Shown here in pieces: positions 16,255-25,668 of a stretch of DNA of 64,000 bases. The stretch's first letter is position 1; the number at the start of each line of letters is the position of its first letter. A program made the position numbers and the translations under genes. Source of the stretch: Paracoccus sigandri (GTDB lineage Bacteria; Pseudomonadota; Alphaproteobacteria; Rhodobacterales; Rhodobacteraceae); the NCBI RefSeq assembly GCF_003709565.1, contig NZ_QNRC01000002.1:124001-188000 (forward strand). Reading direction: 5' to 3'. The notes under the pieces were generated by a model, which was not told the origin of the DNA, searched no databases, and saw only the letters and a list, made by a program, of their open reading frames with translations.

Positions 16255-17427
16255 ATGAGCCTTGCTTCCGGCCGCCCTATTCTCTCGATCCCCGGTCCCT
16301 CGCCCCTGCCCGACCGCGTGCTGCGCGCCGCCCATCGCGCCTCGCCCGACATCTACGGCGACGAGCTGGCCGAGCTGAACCTGTCGGTCATGGCGCAGCT
16401 GAAGCGGCTGGCGGGCACGCGCGCCCATCTGGCGCCCTATATCGGCAACGGCCATGTCGGCTGGGAGGCCTCGGCCGCCAACCTGTTCGATGCGGGCGAG
16501 CGGGTGCTGGCGCTGACCTCGGGCCATTTCGGCCGCAGCTGGGCGGCGCAGCTGGCCGAGATGGGGATCGCGGTCGAGCTGCTGGATTTCGGCCTGGCGC
16601 CGCCCGATCCGGCCCGGCTGGCCGAGCGGCTGGCGGCGGACAAGGCGCAGGATATCCGCGCCGTGCTGGTCTGCCAGATCGACACCGCCAGTTCGGCCAG
16701 CGCCGATATCGCGGCGATCCGGGCGGCGATGGGCGATCATCCGGCGCTCTTGGTGGTGGATGCCATCGCCTCGCTCGGCTCGGCGCCGATGAAGATGGAC
16801 GAATGGGGCGTGGACGTGCTGATCTCGGCCAGCCAGAAGGGGCTGATGTGCCTGCCGGGGACCTGTTTCCTGTGGTTTTCCGACCGGGCGGCGGCGCGCG
16901 GCCGGACCAGCCTGACCACGCCGGTCTGGGACTGGCATCTGCGCGCCAATGCCGAGGCGCTGTGGCGGTTCTGGGGCGGCACGCCGCCGGTCCAGCAGAT
17001 CCACGCCCTTGACGAGGCGCTGCGCATGATCCTCGACGAGGAGGGCTTGGAGGCCGTCTGGGCGCGCCATCATGCGCTGGCCGAGACGGTCTGGGCCGCG
17101 GTCGACGCCTGGGGGCGCGGCAATCCGGCGATCCGGCTGGCGGTCGCCGATCCGGCGCGGCGGGCGGCCTCGGTCACGGCGATCCACCTGCCGGGCGCCG
17201 AGGAGCTGCGGGCCTGGACCGCGGCGAAGGCGGGCGTCACGCTCGGCATCGGCCTGGGGGCCGAGGATCCGCCGAACGCCTTGCGCGTGGCCCATATGGG
17301 CCATTGCAACGCGGCGATGGTCATGGGCGTCCTGGGTGCGATGGAGGCGGGCATGTGCGCGCTGAAGGTGCCGCATGGCACCGGCGGGCTGGAGGCGGCC
17401 GCCGCGGTGATCGCGGCGCGGGCCTAG
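16255..17427 (+). CDS. class V aminotransferase, serine/alanine--glyoxylate type
   Basis: A 390-residue PLP-dependent fold-type I enzyme. It begins with PILSIPGPSPLPDRVLRAA and has the PLP-binding segment LVVDAIASLGSAPMKMDEWGVDVLISASQKG, with the Schiff-base lysine at K195. The C-terminal GIGLGAEDPPNALRVAHMGHCN contains the substrate carboxylate-binding arginine. Family members convert serine or alanine plus glyoxylate to hydroxypyruvate or pyruvate plus glycine; the exact donor is not decided. Its stop codon overlaps that of the convergent rsmD within CTAG. Confidence 0.85.
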   Translation: MSLASGRPILSIPGPSPLPDRVLRAAHRASPDIYGDELAELNLSVMAQLKRLAGTRAHLAPYIGNGHVGWEASAANLFDAGERVLALTSGHFGRSWAAQLAEMGIAVELLDFGLAPPDPARLAERLAADKAQDIRAVLVCQIDTASSASADIAAIRAAMGDHPALLVVDAIASLGSAPMKMDEWGVDVLISASQKGLMCLPGTCFLWFSDRAAARGRTSLTTPVWDWHLRANAEALWRFWGGTPPVQQIHALDEALRMILDEEGLEAVWARHHALAETVWAAVDAWGRGNPAIRLAVADPARRAASVTAIHLPGAEELRAWTAAKAGVTLGIGLGAEDPPNALRVAHMGHCNAAMVMGVLGAMEAGMCALKVPHGTGGLEAAAAVIAARA

Positions 17428-17990
17428 GCGTCCGGCATCCGCGCCAGCGTCACGATGCTGTCGCCATAGCGGCGCTGGTCGATCTGGACCAGCGGCGCGG
17501 GAACGACGGGCGGGCGCGATTCCTCCCACACGATCATGGCGCCGGGCGCGATCCAGCCGCCGGCCAGCGCCGAGGCGATCGCGGCTTCGCCGCGGCCCTG
17601 CCCATAGGGCGGATCGAGGAAGACCAGCGTGAAACCCGCGCCGCGGTTCTGGCCCAGCCGGGTGGCGTCGCGGCGCCAGAGATCGGTTGCGCCCATGGCG
17701 CGGGCGCGCTCGACATTGGCGCGGATCAGCGCGCGGGCGCGAGTGCCCTCATCGACGAAGGCCACCCGCGCGGCGCCGCGCGACAGCGCCTCGAGCCCCA
17801 GCGCGCCGGTGCCCGCGAAGAGGTCCAGCACCCGCGCGCCGGGGACCGGGTTGCCGTGGCTGCCATTAACCAGCAGGTTGAAGATCGATTCGCGCACCCG
17901 GTCGGTGGTCGGGCGCAGATGCGCGGCCAGGTCGCCCTCGCCCAGCTCGGCCAGCTTCAACCCGCGCAGGCTGCCGCCGACGATCCTCAT
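17424..17990 (-). CDS. rsmD: 16S rRNA (guanine(966)-N2)-methyltransferase RsmD
   Basis: A 188-residue Rossmann-fold methyltransferase. It begins MRIVGGSLRGLKLAELG, carries RPTTDRVRESIFNLL, the SAM-binding LDLFAGTGALGLEALSRGA and the catalytic DPPY within VFLDPPYGQG. These are diagnostic for RsmD. The start is set by homology; a longer frame runs into dispersed repeat copy B. It is convergent with the aminotransferase gene. Confidence 0.93.
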   Translation of the reverse strand: MRIVGGSLRGLKLAELGEGDLAAHLRPTTDRVRESIFNLLVNGSHGNPVPGARVLDLFAGTGALGLEALSRGAARVAFVDEGTRARALIRANVERARAMGATDLWRRDATRLGQNRGAGFTLVFLDPPYGQGRGEAAIASALAGGWIAPGAMIVWEESRPPVVPAPLVQIDQRRYGDSIVTLARMPDA

Positions 17991-18021
17991 GGGCGGGAAC
18001 CCGGTTGCGTCCCGCGATGAC

Positions 18022-18083
18022 GGGGGGCCGTCTGCCCCCCGGCCCCTGCGGGGCTCCCCCCGAGGGTATTTGCGCAACGAAGA
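18022..18083 (+). repeat. dispersed hairpin repeat, copy B
   Basis: Plus strand: GGGGGGCCGTCTGCCCCCC hairpin, then GGCCCCTGCGGGGCTCC hairpin, then CCCCCGAGGGTATTTGCGCA followed by ACGAAGAAG. It lies between the ferredoxin reductase stop and the rsmD start, both on the minus strand, and so probably separates them transcriptionally. Confidence 0.7.
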
Positions 18084-18087
18084 AGCA

Positions 18088-19290
18088 TCATGCGAGCAGC
18101 GCCTTGAGATCGGGGGCGGAGGGGATGAGGTCGGGATCGGGAGAGCGGCCGGCCTCGATCAGGCGCTTGCCGATCATGTAGGCGCGGGCGTCGTTCAGCG
18201 CGTCCACGGCGATCAGCCGGGCGTCGCGGAAATACCAGACCGAGCCGCCATGCTGGCCGTCGCCGGGGCGGGTGACGATGCGGTCATGGCCGCTGTTCAG
18301 CCCGGCGATCTGCAGCTTGGCGTCGAACTGGTCGGACCAGAACCACGGCCGGGCGGCATAGGGGCGGTTCGCCCCCAGCATGTTGTCGGCCACGCATTCG
18401 GCCATGTCGATGGCGCCGCCGACGCTTTCCAGGCGGAGGCGCCCGCCCGGCTGGGGAAAGCTTGCGCAATCGCCCGCCGCCCAGATCGCCGGGTCGGAGG
18501 TCCGGCCGAAGGCGTCGGTGGCGATGCCGTCCTGCAGCGTCAGGCCCGCGGTCGCGGCCAGCGTGGTCTCGGGCAGGACGCCGATCCCCATCACCACCAG
18601 GTCGGCCGGCAGCTGGCGGCCGTCGGCCAGCGCGACGCCCTCGGCGCGGGTCGTGCCGGCGATGCGTTGGATCGGGGCGCCTTCGAGAATCTCGACCCCA
18701 TGCGCCAGGTGCAGCGCGCGGATCATCTCCGCCGTTTCCGCCGCGGCCACCCGGCCCAGGATGCGCGGCGCGGCCTCGACCAGCGTGACCTCGAGCCCCA
18801 GCTTGCGGGCCACGGCGGCGGCCTCCAGCCCGATATAGCCGCCGCCGATCACCACCAGCCGCCGGCCGGGCCGCATCTGGGCGGCCAGCGCATCGACATC
18901 GGCCAAGCCGCGGATCACATGGGTGCCCGGCAGATCGCCCCCCAGGGCGGCCGGCAGGCGGCGCGGCGCGGCGCCGAGCGTCAGCGCCAGCGCGTCATAG
19001 GGCAGCTGCCCCGCGCTGGTCGTCACCCGTTTCGCGGCCCGGTCGATCGCCGTCGCGGTTTCGCCCAGGCGCAGCTCGATCCGTTGCTCGGCCCACCATT
19101 CGGGCGCACGCAGCAGCAGGCGGTCCAGCCCCATCTGGCCCAGCAGATAGGCCTTGGACAGCGGCGGGCGCTGGTAGGGCGCGACCGGCTCGGCCCCGAT
19201 CACGGTCAGCGGGCCGTCATGCCCCTTCGCGCGCAGCCGCGCCGCCATCGAGGCCGCCGCCTGCCCCGCCCCAAGGATCACGATGCGCAT
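18088..19290 (-). CDS. NAD(P)/FAD-dependent oxidoreductase, ferredoxin-reductase type
   Basis: A 400-residue flavoprotein with two nucleotide-binding folds: FAD site MRIVILGAGQAAASMAARL at the N-terminus and NAD(P) site VVIGGGYIGLEAAAVARKLG around residue 150. It also has PYQRPPLSKAYL, the WAAGDCASF FAD segment near 280 and a C-terminal reductase-type domain with RPWFWSDQFDAKLQIAGL. These are typical of putidaredoxin/rhodocoxin-type reductases. No ferredoxin or P450 gene is adjacent, so its partner is unknown. Confidence 0.88.
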   Translation of the reverse strand: MRIVILGAGQAAASMAARLRAKGHDGPLTVIGAEPVAPYQRPPLSKAYLLGQMGLDRLLLRAPEWWAEQRIELRLGETATAIDRAAKRVTTSAGQLPYDALALTLGAAPRRLPAALGGDLPGTHVIRGLADVDALAAQMRPGRRLVVIGGGYIGLEAAAVARKLGLEVTLVEAAPRILGRVAAAETAEMIRALHLAHGVEILEGAPIQRIAGTTRAEGVALADGRQLPADLVVMGIGVLPETTLAATAGLTLQDGIATDAFGRTSDPAIWAAGDCASFPQPGGRLRLESVGGAIDMAECVADNMLGANRPYAARPWFWSDQFDAKLQIAGLNSGHDRIVTRPGDGQHGGSVWYFRDARLIAVDALNDARAYMIGKRLIEAGRSPDPDLIPSAPDLKALLA

Positions 19291-19390
19291 TCCCGTCTCC
19301 GTCGCTCTGGCCAGCGGCCCTATCACACTGGCCCATCACCGGGCGGCACCCTATAGTCGCCGCGAATCCGTTGCAATTCAGGAGGACGCC

Positions 19391-19876
19391 ATGACCATCA
19401 CCGTCGGAGACAAGCTGCCAGCGGGCCAAGCCCTGCGCGTGGGCGAGAACGGCCCCGAAGCGGTCGACCTGGCCGGGCTGGCCAGCGGCCGGGTGGCGAT
19501 TTTCGGCCTGCCGGGCGCCTTCACCGGCACCTGCACCAATGCGCATATGCCCAGCTTCATCCGCAGCGCCGACGCCTTCCGGGCCAAGGGCGTCGACCGG
19601 ATCGTCTGCCTGACCGTGAACGATCCCTTCGTGACCGATGCCTGGGCCAGGGCGACCGGCGCCGACAAGGCCGGGATCGAGGTCCTGGCCGATGCCGATG
19701 GCAGCGTCACCCAGGCGCTTGGCCTGTCCTTCGACGCGCCGCCCGCCGGGCTTTACGGCCGCTGCAAGCGCTTTGCCGCGCTGCTGAAGGATGGCCGCTT
19801 CGAGGTGGTCGACATCGAGGATTCCCCCGGCACCTGCAGCGTCAGCGCCGGCGAAGCCCTGCTGGAAAAGGCCTGA
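19391..19876 (+). CDS. peroxiredoxin, Prx5/PMP20 type
   Basis: A 161-residue thiol peroxidase. The peroxidatic cysteine is C48 in the motif PGAFTGTCTNAHMPSF, which is diagnostic for the Prx5 (AhpE-like/redoxin) group. Additional cysteines occur near residue 124 (GRCKRF) and 151 (GTCSV); the latter may act as the resolving cysteine. The start follows GGAGGA. It is divergent from the reductase gene with about 100 bases between starts, suggesting but not proving a shared redox role. Confidence 0.9.
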   Translation: MTITVGDKLPAGQALRVGENGPEAVDLAGLASGRVAIFGLPGAFTGTCTNAHMPSFIRSADAFRAKGVDRIVCLTVNDPFVTDAWARATGADKAGIEVLADADGSVTQALGLSFDAPPAGLYGRCKRFAALLKDGRFEVVDIEDSPGTCSVSAGEALLEKA

Positions 19877-19891
19877 CAAGGCCCCCTCGCA

Positions 19892-19954
19892 CTCCTTGAA
19901 AATACCTTCGGGGGGAGTTCCCGGAACGGGAACCGGGGGGCAGACAGCCCCCCC
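19892..19954 (-). repeat. dispersed hairpin repeat, copy C (between convergent genes)
   Basis: Minus strand: GGGGGGGCTGTCTGCCCCCC hairpin, a central hairpin (GTTCCC-GTTCC-GGGAAC), then TCCCCCCGAAGGTATTTTCA and AGGAG. It occupies the gap between the convergent peroxiredoxin and pgi stops and is well placed to terminate both. Confidence 0.7.
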
Positions 19955-19961
19955 GCCTCGC

Positions 19962-21572
<1,611 letters not shown>

Positions 21573-21605
21573 GCGGATGTCCCTCTTTCTTTCGGACCAG
21601 AGGGC

Positions 21606-22283
21606 CTATTCGGCCCAATGGACGGTGGCCGCGTCCAGAAACGCCCGGATCGGCGCCTCGGTCGGGTCCAGCTTCTGCGCCCGTTCCAGCGCCTCGCGCT
21701 TTTCCGGGCCCATGATCAGCAGATGGAGATGCATCGCCTTCGACAGGACCGGCCGGGTCAGCGTCAGGCGCGGCTCCTCGGCGCCGGGCGCGCGGATCGC
21801 CATCAGCGGCGGCGCGTCCGAGGCCAGCGCCTCGGCCAGCCGGTCGGCGCCGGGAAACAGGCTGGCGGTGTGCATGTCGTTGCCCATGCCCAGCAGCGCC
21901 ACGGTGATCGGCAGATGCTCGGCGATGCGCTGCGACAGCACGTCCGCCGCGTCCTCGGGCCGCTCATGGCCGGTATAGAGGTCGATATGGCTGGCCGCCG
22001 CCGCCCGGTCGCGCAGCAGGTGCCGCCGCAGAAGCCGCCCGTTCGAGCGCTTGTGCTCGCCATCCACCCAGCGTTCGTCGCCCAGAAAGATCGTCACCCG
22101 CTCCCAGTCGATATCGGCGCCGCTCAGCGTCTCGAAGACCGGGATCGGGGTCGAGCCGCCGGGAACACACAGCGAGGCGGCCGGATTGGTGCGCAGATGC
22201 TGGCCCAGCTGGCCGGCGATCCGGTCGGCCAGCGACAGGGCCAGCATTTCCCGGTCGGGATATTCCTTGAATTCCATGCTCAT
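21606..22283 (-). CDS. pgl: 6-phosphogluconolactonase
   Basis: A 225-residue NagB/DevB-fold protein that hydrolyses 6-phosphogluconolactone made by Zwf. Signatures are LCVPGGSTPIPVFETLSG, IFLGDERWVDGEHKRSNGRLLR and LLGMGNDMHTASLFPGA. The start at MSMEFKEYPD overlaps the zwf stop as ATGA; an in-frame ATG two codons later is an alternative. The gene order zwf-pgl-pgi follows the pathway. Confidence 0.95.
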   Translation of the reverse strand: MSMEFKEYPDREMLALSLADRIAGQLGQHLRTNPAASLCVPGGSTPIPVFETLSGADIDWERVTIFLGDERWVDGEHKRSNGRLLRRHLLRDRAAAASHIDLYTGHERPEDAADVLSQRIAEHLPITVALLGMGNDMHTASLFPGADRLAEALASDAPPLMAIRAPGAEEPRLTLTRPVLSKAMHLHLLIMGPEKREALERAQKLDPTEAPIRAFLDAATVHWAE

Positions 22284-23731
22284 GCGCGAATCTCCCTCCA
22301 TCGGCGGTTGTCGCGATGCATCAGGCGCAGCGCCTCTTCGGGCCCCGAGGAGCCCGCGTCATAGGGTTCGGGCCGCTGCTTGCCTTCCTCCCATGCGGCG
22401 ATGATCGGATCGGTCCAGGCCCATGCCGCCTCGACCTCGTCACCGCGCATGAACAGCGTCTGGTTGCCGCGGATCACGTCCATGATCAGCCGTTCATAGG
22501 CGTCGGGCATGTCGGCGCCCTCGGGGCCAAGCGCGTCGGCGAAGGACATGTCCAGCGGCACCTGCACCAGCCGCATCCCGCCCGGACCCGGCTCCTTGAT
22601 CATCACCTTCAGGTTCATACCTTCGTTCGGCTGCAGGCGAATGACAAGCTCGTTCGCCTTGGGCTCGCCGCTGTCGTCGAAGATCGAATGCGGCGGCTCC
22701 TTGAAGGTGATGGCGATCTCGCTGGTGCGGGCGCGCAGCTTCTTGCCGGTGCGCAGGTAGAAGGGCGTGCCCTGCCAGCGCCAGTTCGAGATGCGGACCT
22801 TCATCGCGACATAGCTTTCGGTGCGCGAATCGGGGTTCTCGGCATCGGCCAGATAGCCCGCGCCCTCGCCGTCGGCCTGGTACTGGCCGCGCACGATGTC
22901 GACGGGCGCGACCGGCTCCAGCGCGCGGATCACCTTCAGCTTCTCGTCGCGCACCGCATCGGGGTCGAAGTGATAGGGCGGCTCCATCGCGATCAGGCAC
23001 AGAAGCTGCATCATGTGGTTCTGCACCATGTCGCGGATCGCGCCGGACTTGTCGTAATAGCTGCCGCGCCCGGCGACGCCCACGGTTTCGGCCACGGTGA
23101 TCTGCACATGGTCGATGAACTGCGCGTTCCACAGCGGCTCGAACAGGATATTGGCGAAGCGCACCGCCATCAGGTTCTGGACGGTCTCCTTGCCCAGGTA
23201 ATGGTCGATCCGGTAGATCTGATGCTCGTCGAAATGCCGCGCCAGCGTGGCGTTCAGCGCCCGCGCCGTCGCCAGGTCGCGGCCGAAGGGCTTTTCGACC
23301 ACGATGCGGCTGTCGGCATCGGCGATGCCGTGCCCCGCCAGCCTTTCGGCAATGTCGCCGAACAGCGCCGGCGCGACCGAGAAATAGAAGGCATGGACCA
23401 CGCCGCCGCGCATCTTCTGCTTCAGCGCCGGCCAGCCGTCCTCGCCCTTCGCGTCGATGGCCACATAGCTGAGGTGGCGCAGGAATTCCGTCAGTTGCGG
23501 ATCGCCCTTGGGCACGCTGCCGAATTCCCGGATCGCCGCCGCCGCCGCGTCGCGAAAGCCCGCGTCATCCTGCTCGGTCCGGGCAGCGCCGATGATCTGG
23601 GCGCCTTCGGGGATCTGACCCGCAACATAGCGCCGGAAAAGCCCCGGCAGGATCTTGCGCTGCGCCAGATCGCCGGTTGCACCAAAGATCACGAGATCGA
23701 ATTCATCGACCGGGATCACACGCGAGACCAT
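22280..23731 (-). CDS. zwf: glucose-6-phosphate 1-dehydrogenase
   Basis: A 483-residue enzyme oxidising glucose 6-phosphate to the lactone with reduction of NAD(P). The N-terminal coenzyme fold FDLVIFGATGDLAQRKILPGL and the active-site segment YRIDHYLGKETVQNL are diagnostic. The start is fixed by AAGGAGGA eight bases upstream. The promoter (TTGTTG, 17-base spacer, TATTCG) contains a LacI-type palindrome. It leads the operon zwf-pgl-pgi. Confidence 0.97.
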   Translation of the reverse strand: MVSRVIPVDEFDLVIFGATGDLAQRKILPGLFRRYVAGQIPEGAQIIGAARTEQDDAGFRDAAAAAIREFGSVPKGDPQLTEFLRHLSYVAIDAKGEDGWPALKQKMRGGVVHAFYFSVAPALFGDIAERLAGHGIADADSRIVVEKPFGRDLATARALNATLARHFDEHQIYRIDHYLGKETVQNLMAVRFANILFEPLWNAQFIDHVQITVAETVGVAGRGSYYDKSGAIRDMVQNHMMQLLCLIAMEPPYHFDPDAVRDEKLKVIRALEPVAPVDIVRGQYQADGEGAGYLADAENPDSRTESYVAMKVRISNWRWQGTPFYLRTGKKLRARTSEIAITFKEPPHSIFDDSGEPKANELVIRLQPNEGMNLKVMIKEPGPGGMRLVQVPLDMSFADALGPEGADMPDAYERLIMDVIRGNQTLFMRGDEVEAAWAWTDPIIAAWEEGKQRPEPYDAGSSGPEEALRLMHRDNRRWREIRA

Positions 23732-23756
23732 GCCGTCCTCCTTGTCGTCCGCGTCC

Positions 23757-23785
23757 CGAATAACGCTTGTTAGCGATAACAACAA
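23757..23785 (-). promoter_or_regulatory. zwf promoter with LacI-type operator in the spacer
   Basis: On the minus strand: -35 TTGTTG (23780-23785), a 17-base spacer and -10 TATTCG (23757-23762). The palindrome TTGTTAGCGATAACAA (23767-23782) covers most of the spacer and half of the -35 box. Its core GTTAnCGnTAAC, with a central CpG, is the form of LacI/GntR-type operators and is repeated at the edd promoter. Confidence 0.7.
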
Positions 23786-23806
23786 GTCCTTCACCTTTCG
23801 GGTCCC

Positions 23807-24343
23807 CTATCCTTTCAGAGCCTTGGCCAGCCGCGGCAACCTTGCCCGTTTCAGCATCATCGCCAGCGCCATGTCGCCGCCCATCCGCGCCGCCTTGTCG
23901 CGCGCGGCCTGGGCTGCACGCTGGACCACCTGCTGGCCGTCCGCCAGCAGCTCCAGCAGGAAGGCGTCGGGATGGATCGCCCGCAGCCCCAGCGAGGCCA
24001 TCGCCCCGCGCGGAAAATCGCGCAGATTCGCGGTCACGATCAGGGCAGCCTTTCCGGCAAGCGCGGCCTCGACCACATGGGCATCGGCCGGGTCGGGCAG
24101 ATCGATCGCCAGGACCGTGCCCTGCGGCGCGACGCAGGCGGCCGGAAAGCGGTCCTGCAGCAGCGCGATCTCGGCCCCCGCAACGGAGCCCGCCTCGGGT
24201 CCCAGCCGGGCAGCGGCGTGGCGCCATTCGTCAAGGATGCGCTGCGACCACAGCGGCTGATAGAGCCCCGCCGCCGCGACATCGGCCAGGATCTCGCGCA
24301 GGATGGTCGGGAACAGGACATTGGCGTCCAGAACCGCCCTCAT
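23807..24343 (-). CDS. PIN domain protein (RSP_2648-type)
   Basis: A 178-residue PIN-fold protein. It starts MRAVLDANVLFPTILREILAD with the first catalytic aspartate D6; further acidic residues lie in DLPDPADAHVVEAAL, and NLRDFP supplies the C-terminal acidic group. This makes it a probable Mg-dependent ribonuclease, longer than a typical VapC toxin and without an antitoxin gene beside it. I recognise the pairing with the next gene as a conserved Rhodobacteraceae pair (RSP_2647/RSP_2648 in Rhodobacter sphaeroides). Its ATG overlaps the methyltransferase stop as ATGA. Confidence 0.82.
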   Translation of the reverse strand: MRAVLDANVLFPTILREILADVAAAGLYQPLWSQRILDEWRHAAARLGPEAGSVAGAEIALLQDRFPAACVAPQGTVLAIDLPDPADAHVVEAALAGKAALIVTANLRDFPRGAMASLGLRAIHPDAFLLELLADGQQVVQRAAQAARDKAARMGGDMALAMMLKRARLPRLAKALKG

Positions 24344-25536
24344 CCGTCCAGCCGGAAGAACAGCGCCTTCAGATATCCGGTCTCGGCCAGCTGCGGCAGC
24401 GTCGGATGGTCCGGCCCGGCCTGCCCGCTATGGATCAGCACGCCGCGCCGCCCGCCCCGGCCGATGCCGCGCGCGCTGGCATTGCGGAAGGCGGTCAGGT
24501 CGGCGGCATGGGAACAGCTGCACAGGCCCAGATAGCCCCCCGGCGCCACCAGCGGCGCGGCCAGCTTCGCCACCCGCTCATAGGCGCGCAGCCCCGCCTC
24601 CAGCGCCTGTTTCGAGGGCGCGAAGGCCGGCGGATCGCAGATCACCAGATCGAAACGGCGATCCCCGGTGGCCAGCTCCTCCAGCGCCTCGAACGCGTCC
24701 GAGCGCATCACCGCCAGCCGCGCGCCCGCGCCCATCGCCCGCGCGCCCCCGGCGGCCAGTTCCAGCGCGGCGGCGCTGCCATCGACGCAGGTGGCATGAT
24801 CCGCCCCCGCCGCCAGCGCGGCCAGGCCGAAGCCGCCGACATGGCTGAACACGTCCAGCACCCGCGCACCCATCGCCAGGCGCTGCGCGAAGGCGTGGTT
24901 GGGGCGCTGGTCATAAAACAGCCCGGTCTTCTGCCCGCCCAACAGGTCGGCCAGGTAGATGGCGCCGTTCATCGCGACCTCTACCGGCGCCTCGGGCGCG
25001 ATGCCCCGCAGCACCTCCATCCGCTCGTCCAGCCCCTCCAGCCCGCGCGCGCGGCCCTGGCCGTTCAGGATCACCGTCCCGACCCCCGCGACCTCGGCCA
25101 GCGCATCGGCGATCCGGTCGGCCATCGCATCCGCCCAGGCCGCATTGGGCTGGATCACCGCGGCATCGCCGAAACGGTCGATGACCAGGCCGGGCAAGCC
25201 GTCGGCCTCGGCATGGGCCAGCCGGTAGAAGGGCTGGTCGTAAAGCCGCTGCCGCATCGCCAGCGCCCGGCCGATCCGCGCCCGCAGCCAGGCGTCGTCG
25301 ATCCGCGCCCCCGCATCGGGGTCCATCACCCGCGCCACGATCTTCGAGCCGGGATTGACCGTCACCAGCCCCAGCGGCCGGCGCTCGGCATCCTCCAGCA
25401 CCGCGAAGCCGCCGGCCGGTATGTTGCGCGTCCTGCGGTCCAGCACCGCCTCGTCGGCGAAGACCCAGGGAAAACCATGTCGGATCGCCTGCGGCTTCGA
25501 TTTCGGGCGCAGGCGGATGACGGGCAGTTCGCTCAT
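24340..25536 (-). CDS. class I SAM-dependent RNA methyltransferase, RlmI-like (RSP_2647-type)
   Basis: A 398-residue protein with an N-terminal PUA-like part (VIRLRPKSKPQAIRHGFPWVFADE) and a C-terminal Rossmann methyltransferase. The SAM site is VLDVFSHVGGFGLAALAAGA and the catalytic segment is LVICDPPAFAPSKQAL. The layout matches 23S rRNA cytosine-C5 methyltransferases of the RlmI group, although the target base is not known here. The start follows the homology. It is divergent from edd, 132 bases apart, and is co-transcribed with the PIN gene. Confidence 0.85.
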   Translation of the reverse strand: MSELPVIRLRPKSKPQAIRHGFPWVFADEAVLDRRTRNIPAGGFAVLEDAERRPLGLVTVNPGSKIVARVMDPDAGARIDDAWLRARIGRALAMRQRLYDQPFYRLAHAEADGLPGLVIDRFGDAAVIQPNAAWADAMADRIADALAEVAGVGTVILNGQGRARGLEGLDERMEVLRGIAPEAPVEVAMNGAIYLADLLGGQKTGLFYDQRPNHAFAQRLAMGARVLDVFSHVGGFGLAALAAGADHATCVDGSAAALELAAGGARAMGAGARLAVMRSDAFEALEELATGDRRFDLVICDPPAFAPSKQALEAGLRAYERVAKLAAPLVAPGGYLGLCSCSHAADLTAFRNASARGIGRGGRRGVLIHSGQAGPDHPTLPQLAETGYLKALFFRLDG

Positions 25537-25613
25537 GTCAGCATTCCTTTCCCCGCCGATCTGACACGGGCGCCCGCAAGGCACAAGCACCCCGCGGCCG
25601 ATGACGGCGGCGG

Positions 25614-25642
25614 TTGAACCGTTAACGCTAACGGTCTATATT
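25614..25642 (+). promoter_or_regulatory. edd promoter with LacI-type operator in the spacer
   Basis: Plus strand: -35 TTGAAC (25614-25619), a 17-base spacer and -10 TATATT (25637-25642), about 27 bases ahead of the edd ATG. The palindrome CCGTTAACGCTAACGG (25619-25634) fills the spacer and shares the core GTTAnCGnTAAC with the zwf site. The methyltransferase/PIN operon starts 78 bases to the left and may also respond. Confidence 0.75.
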
Positions 25643-25668
25643 CCCTGCAAGAGCCAGAGGAGCCAGCC

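Noticed and set aside
23807-24343. The PIN protein as a VapC toxin
   Set aside because: It is longer than typical VapC, has no small antitoxin gene upstream and is coupled to a methyltransferase instead.
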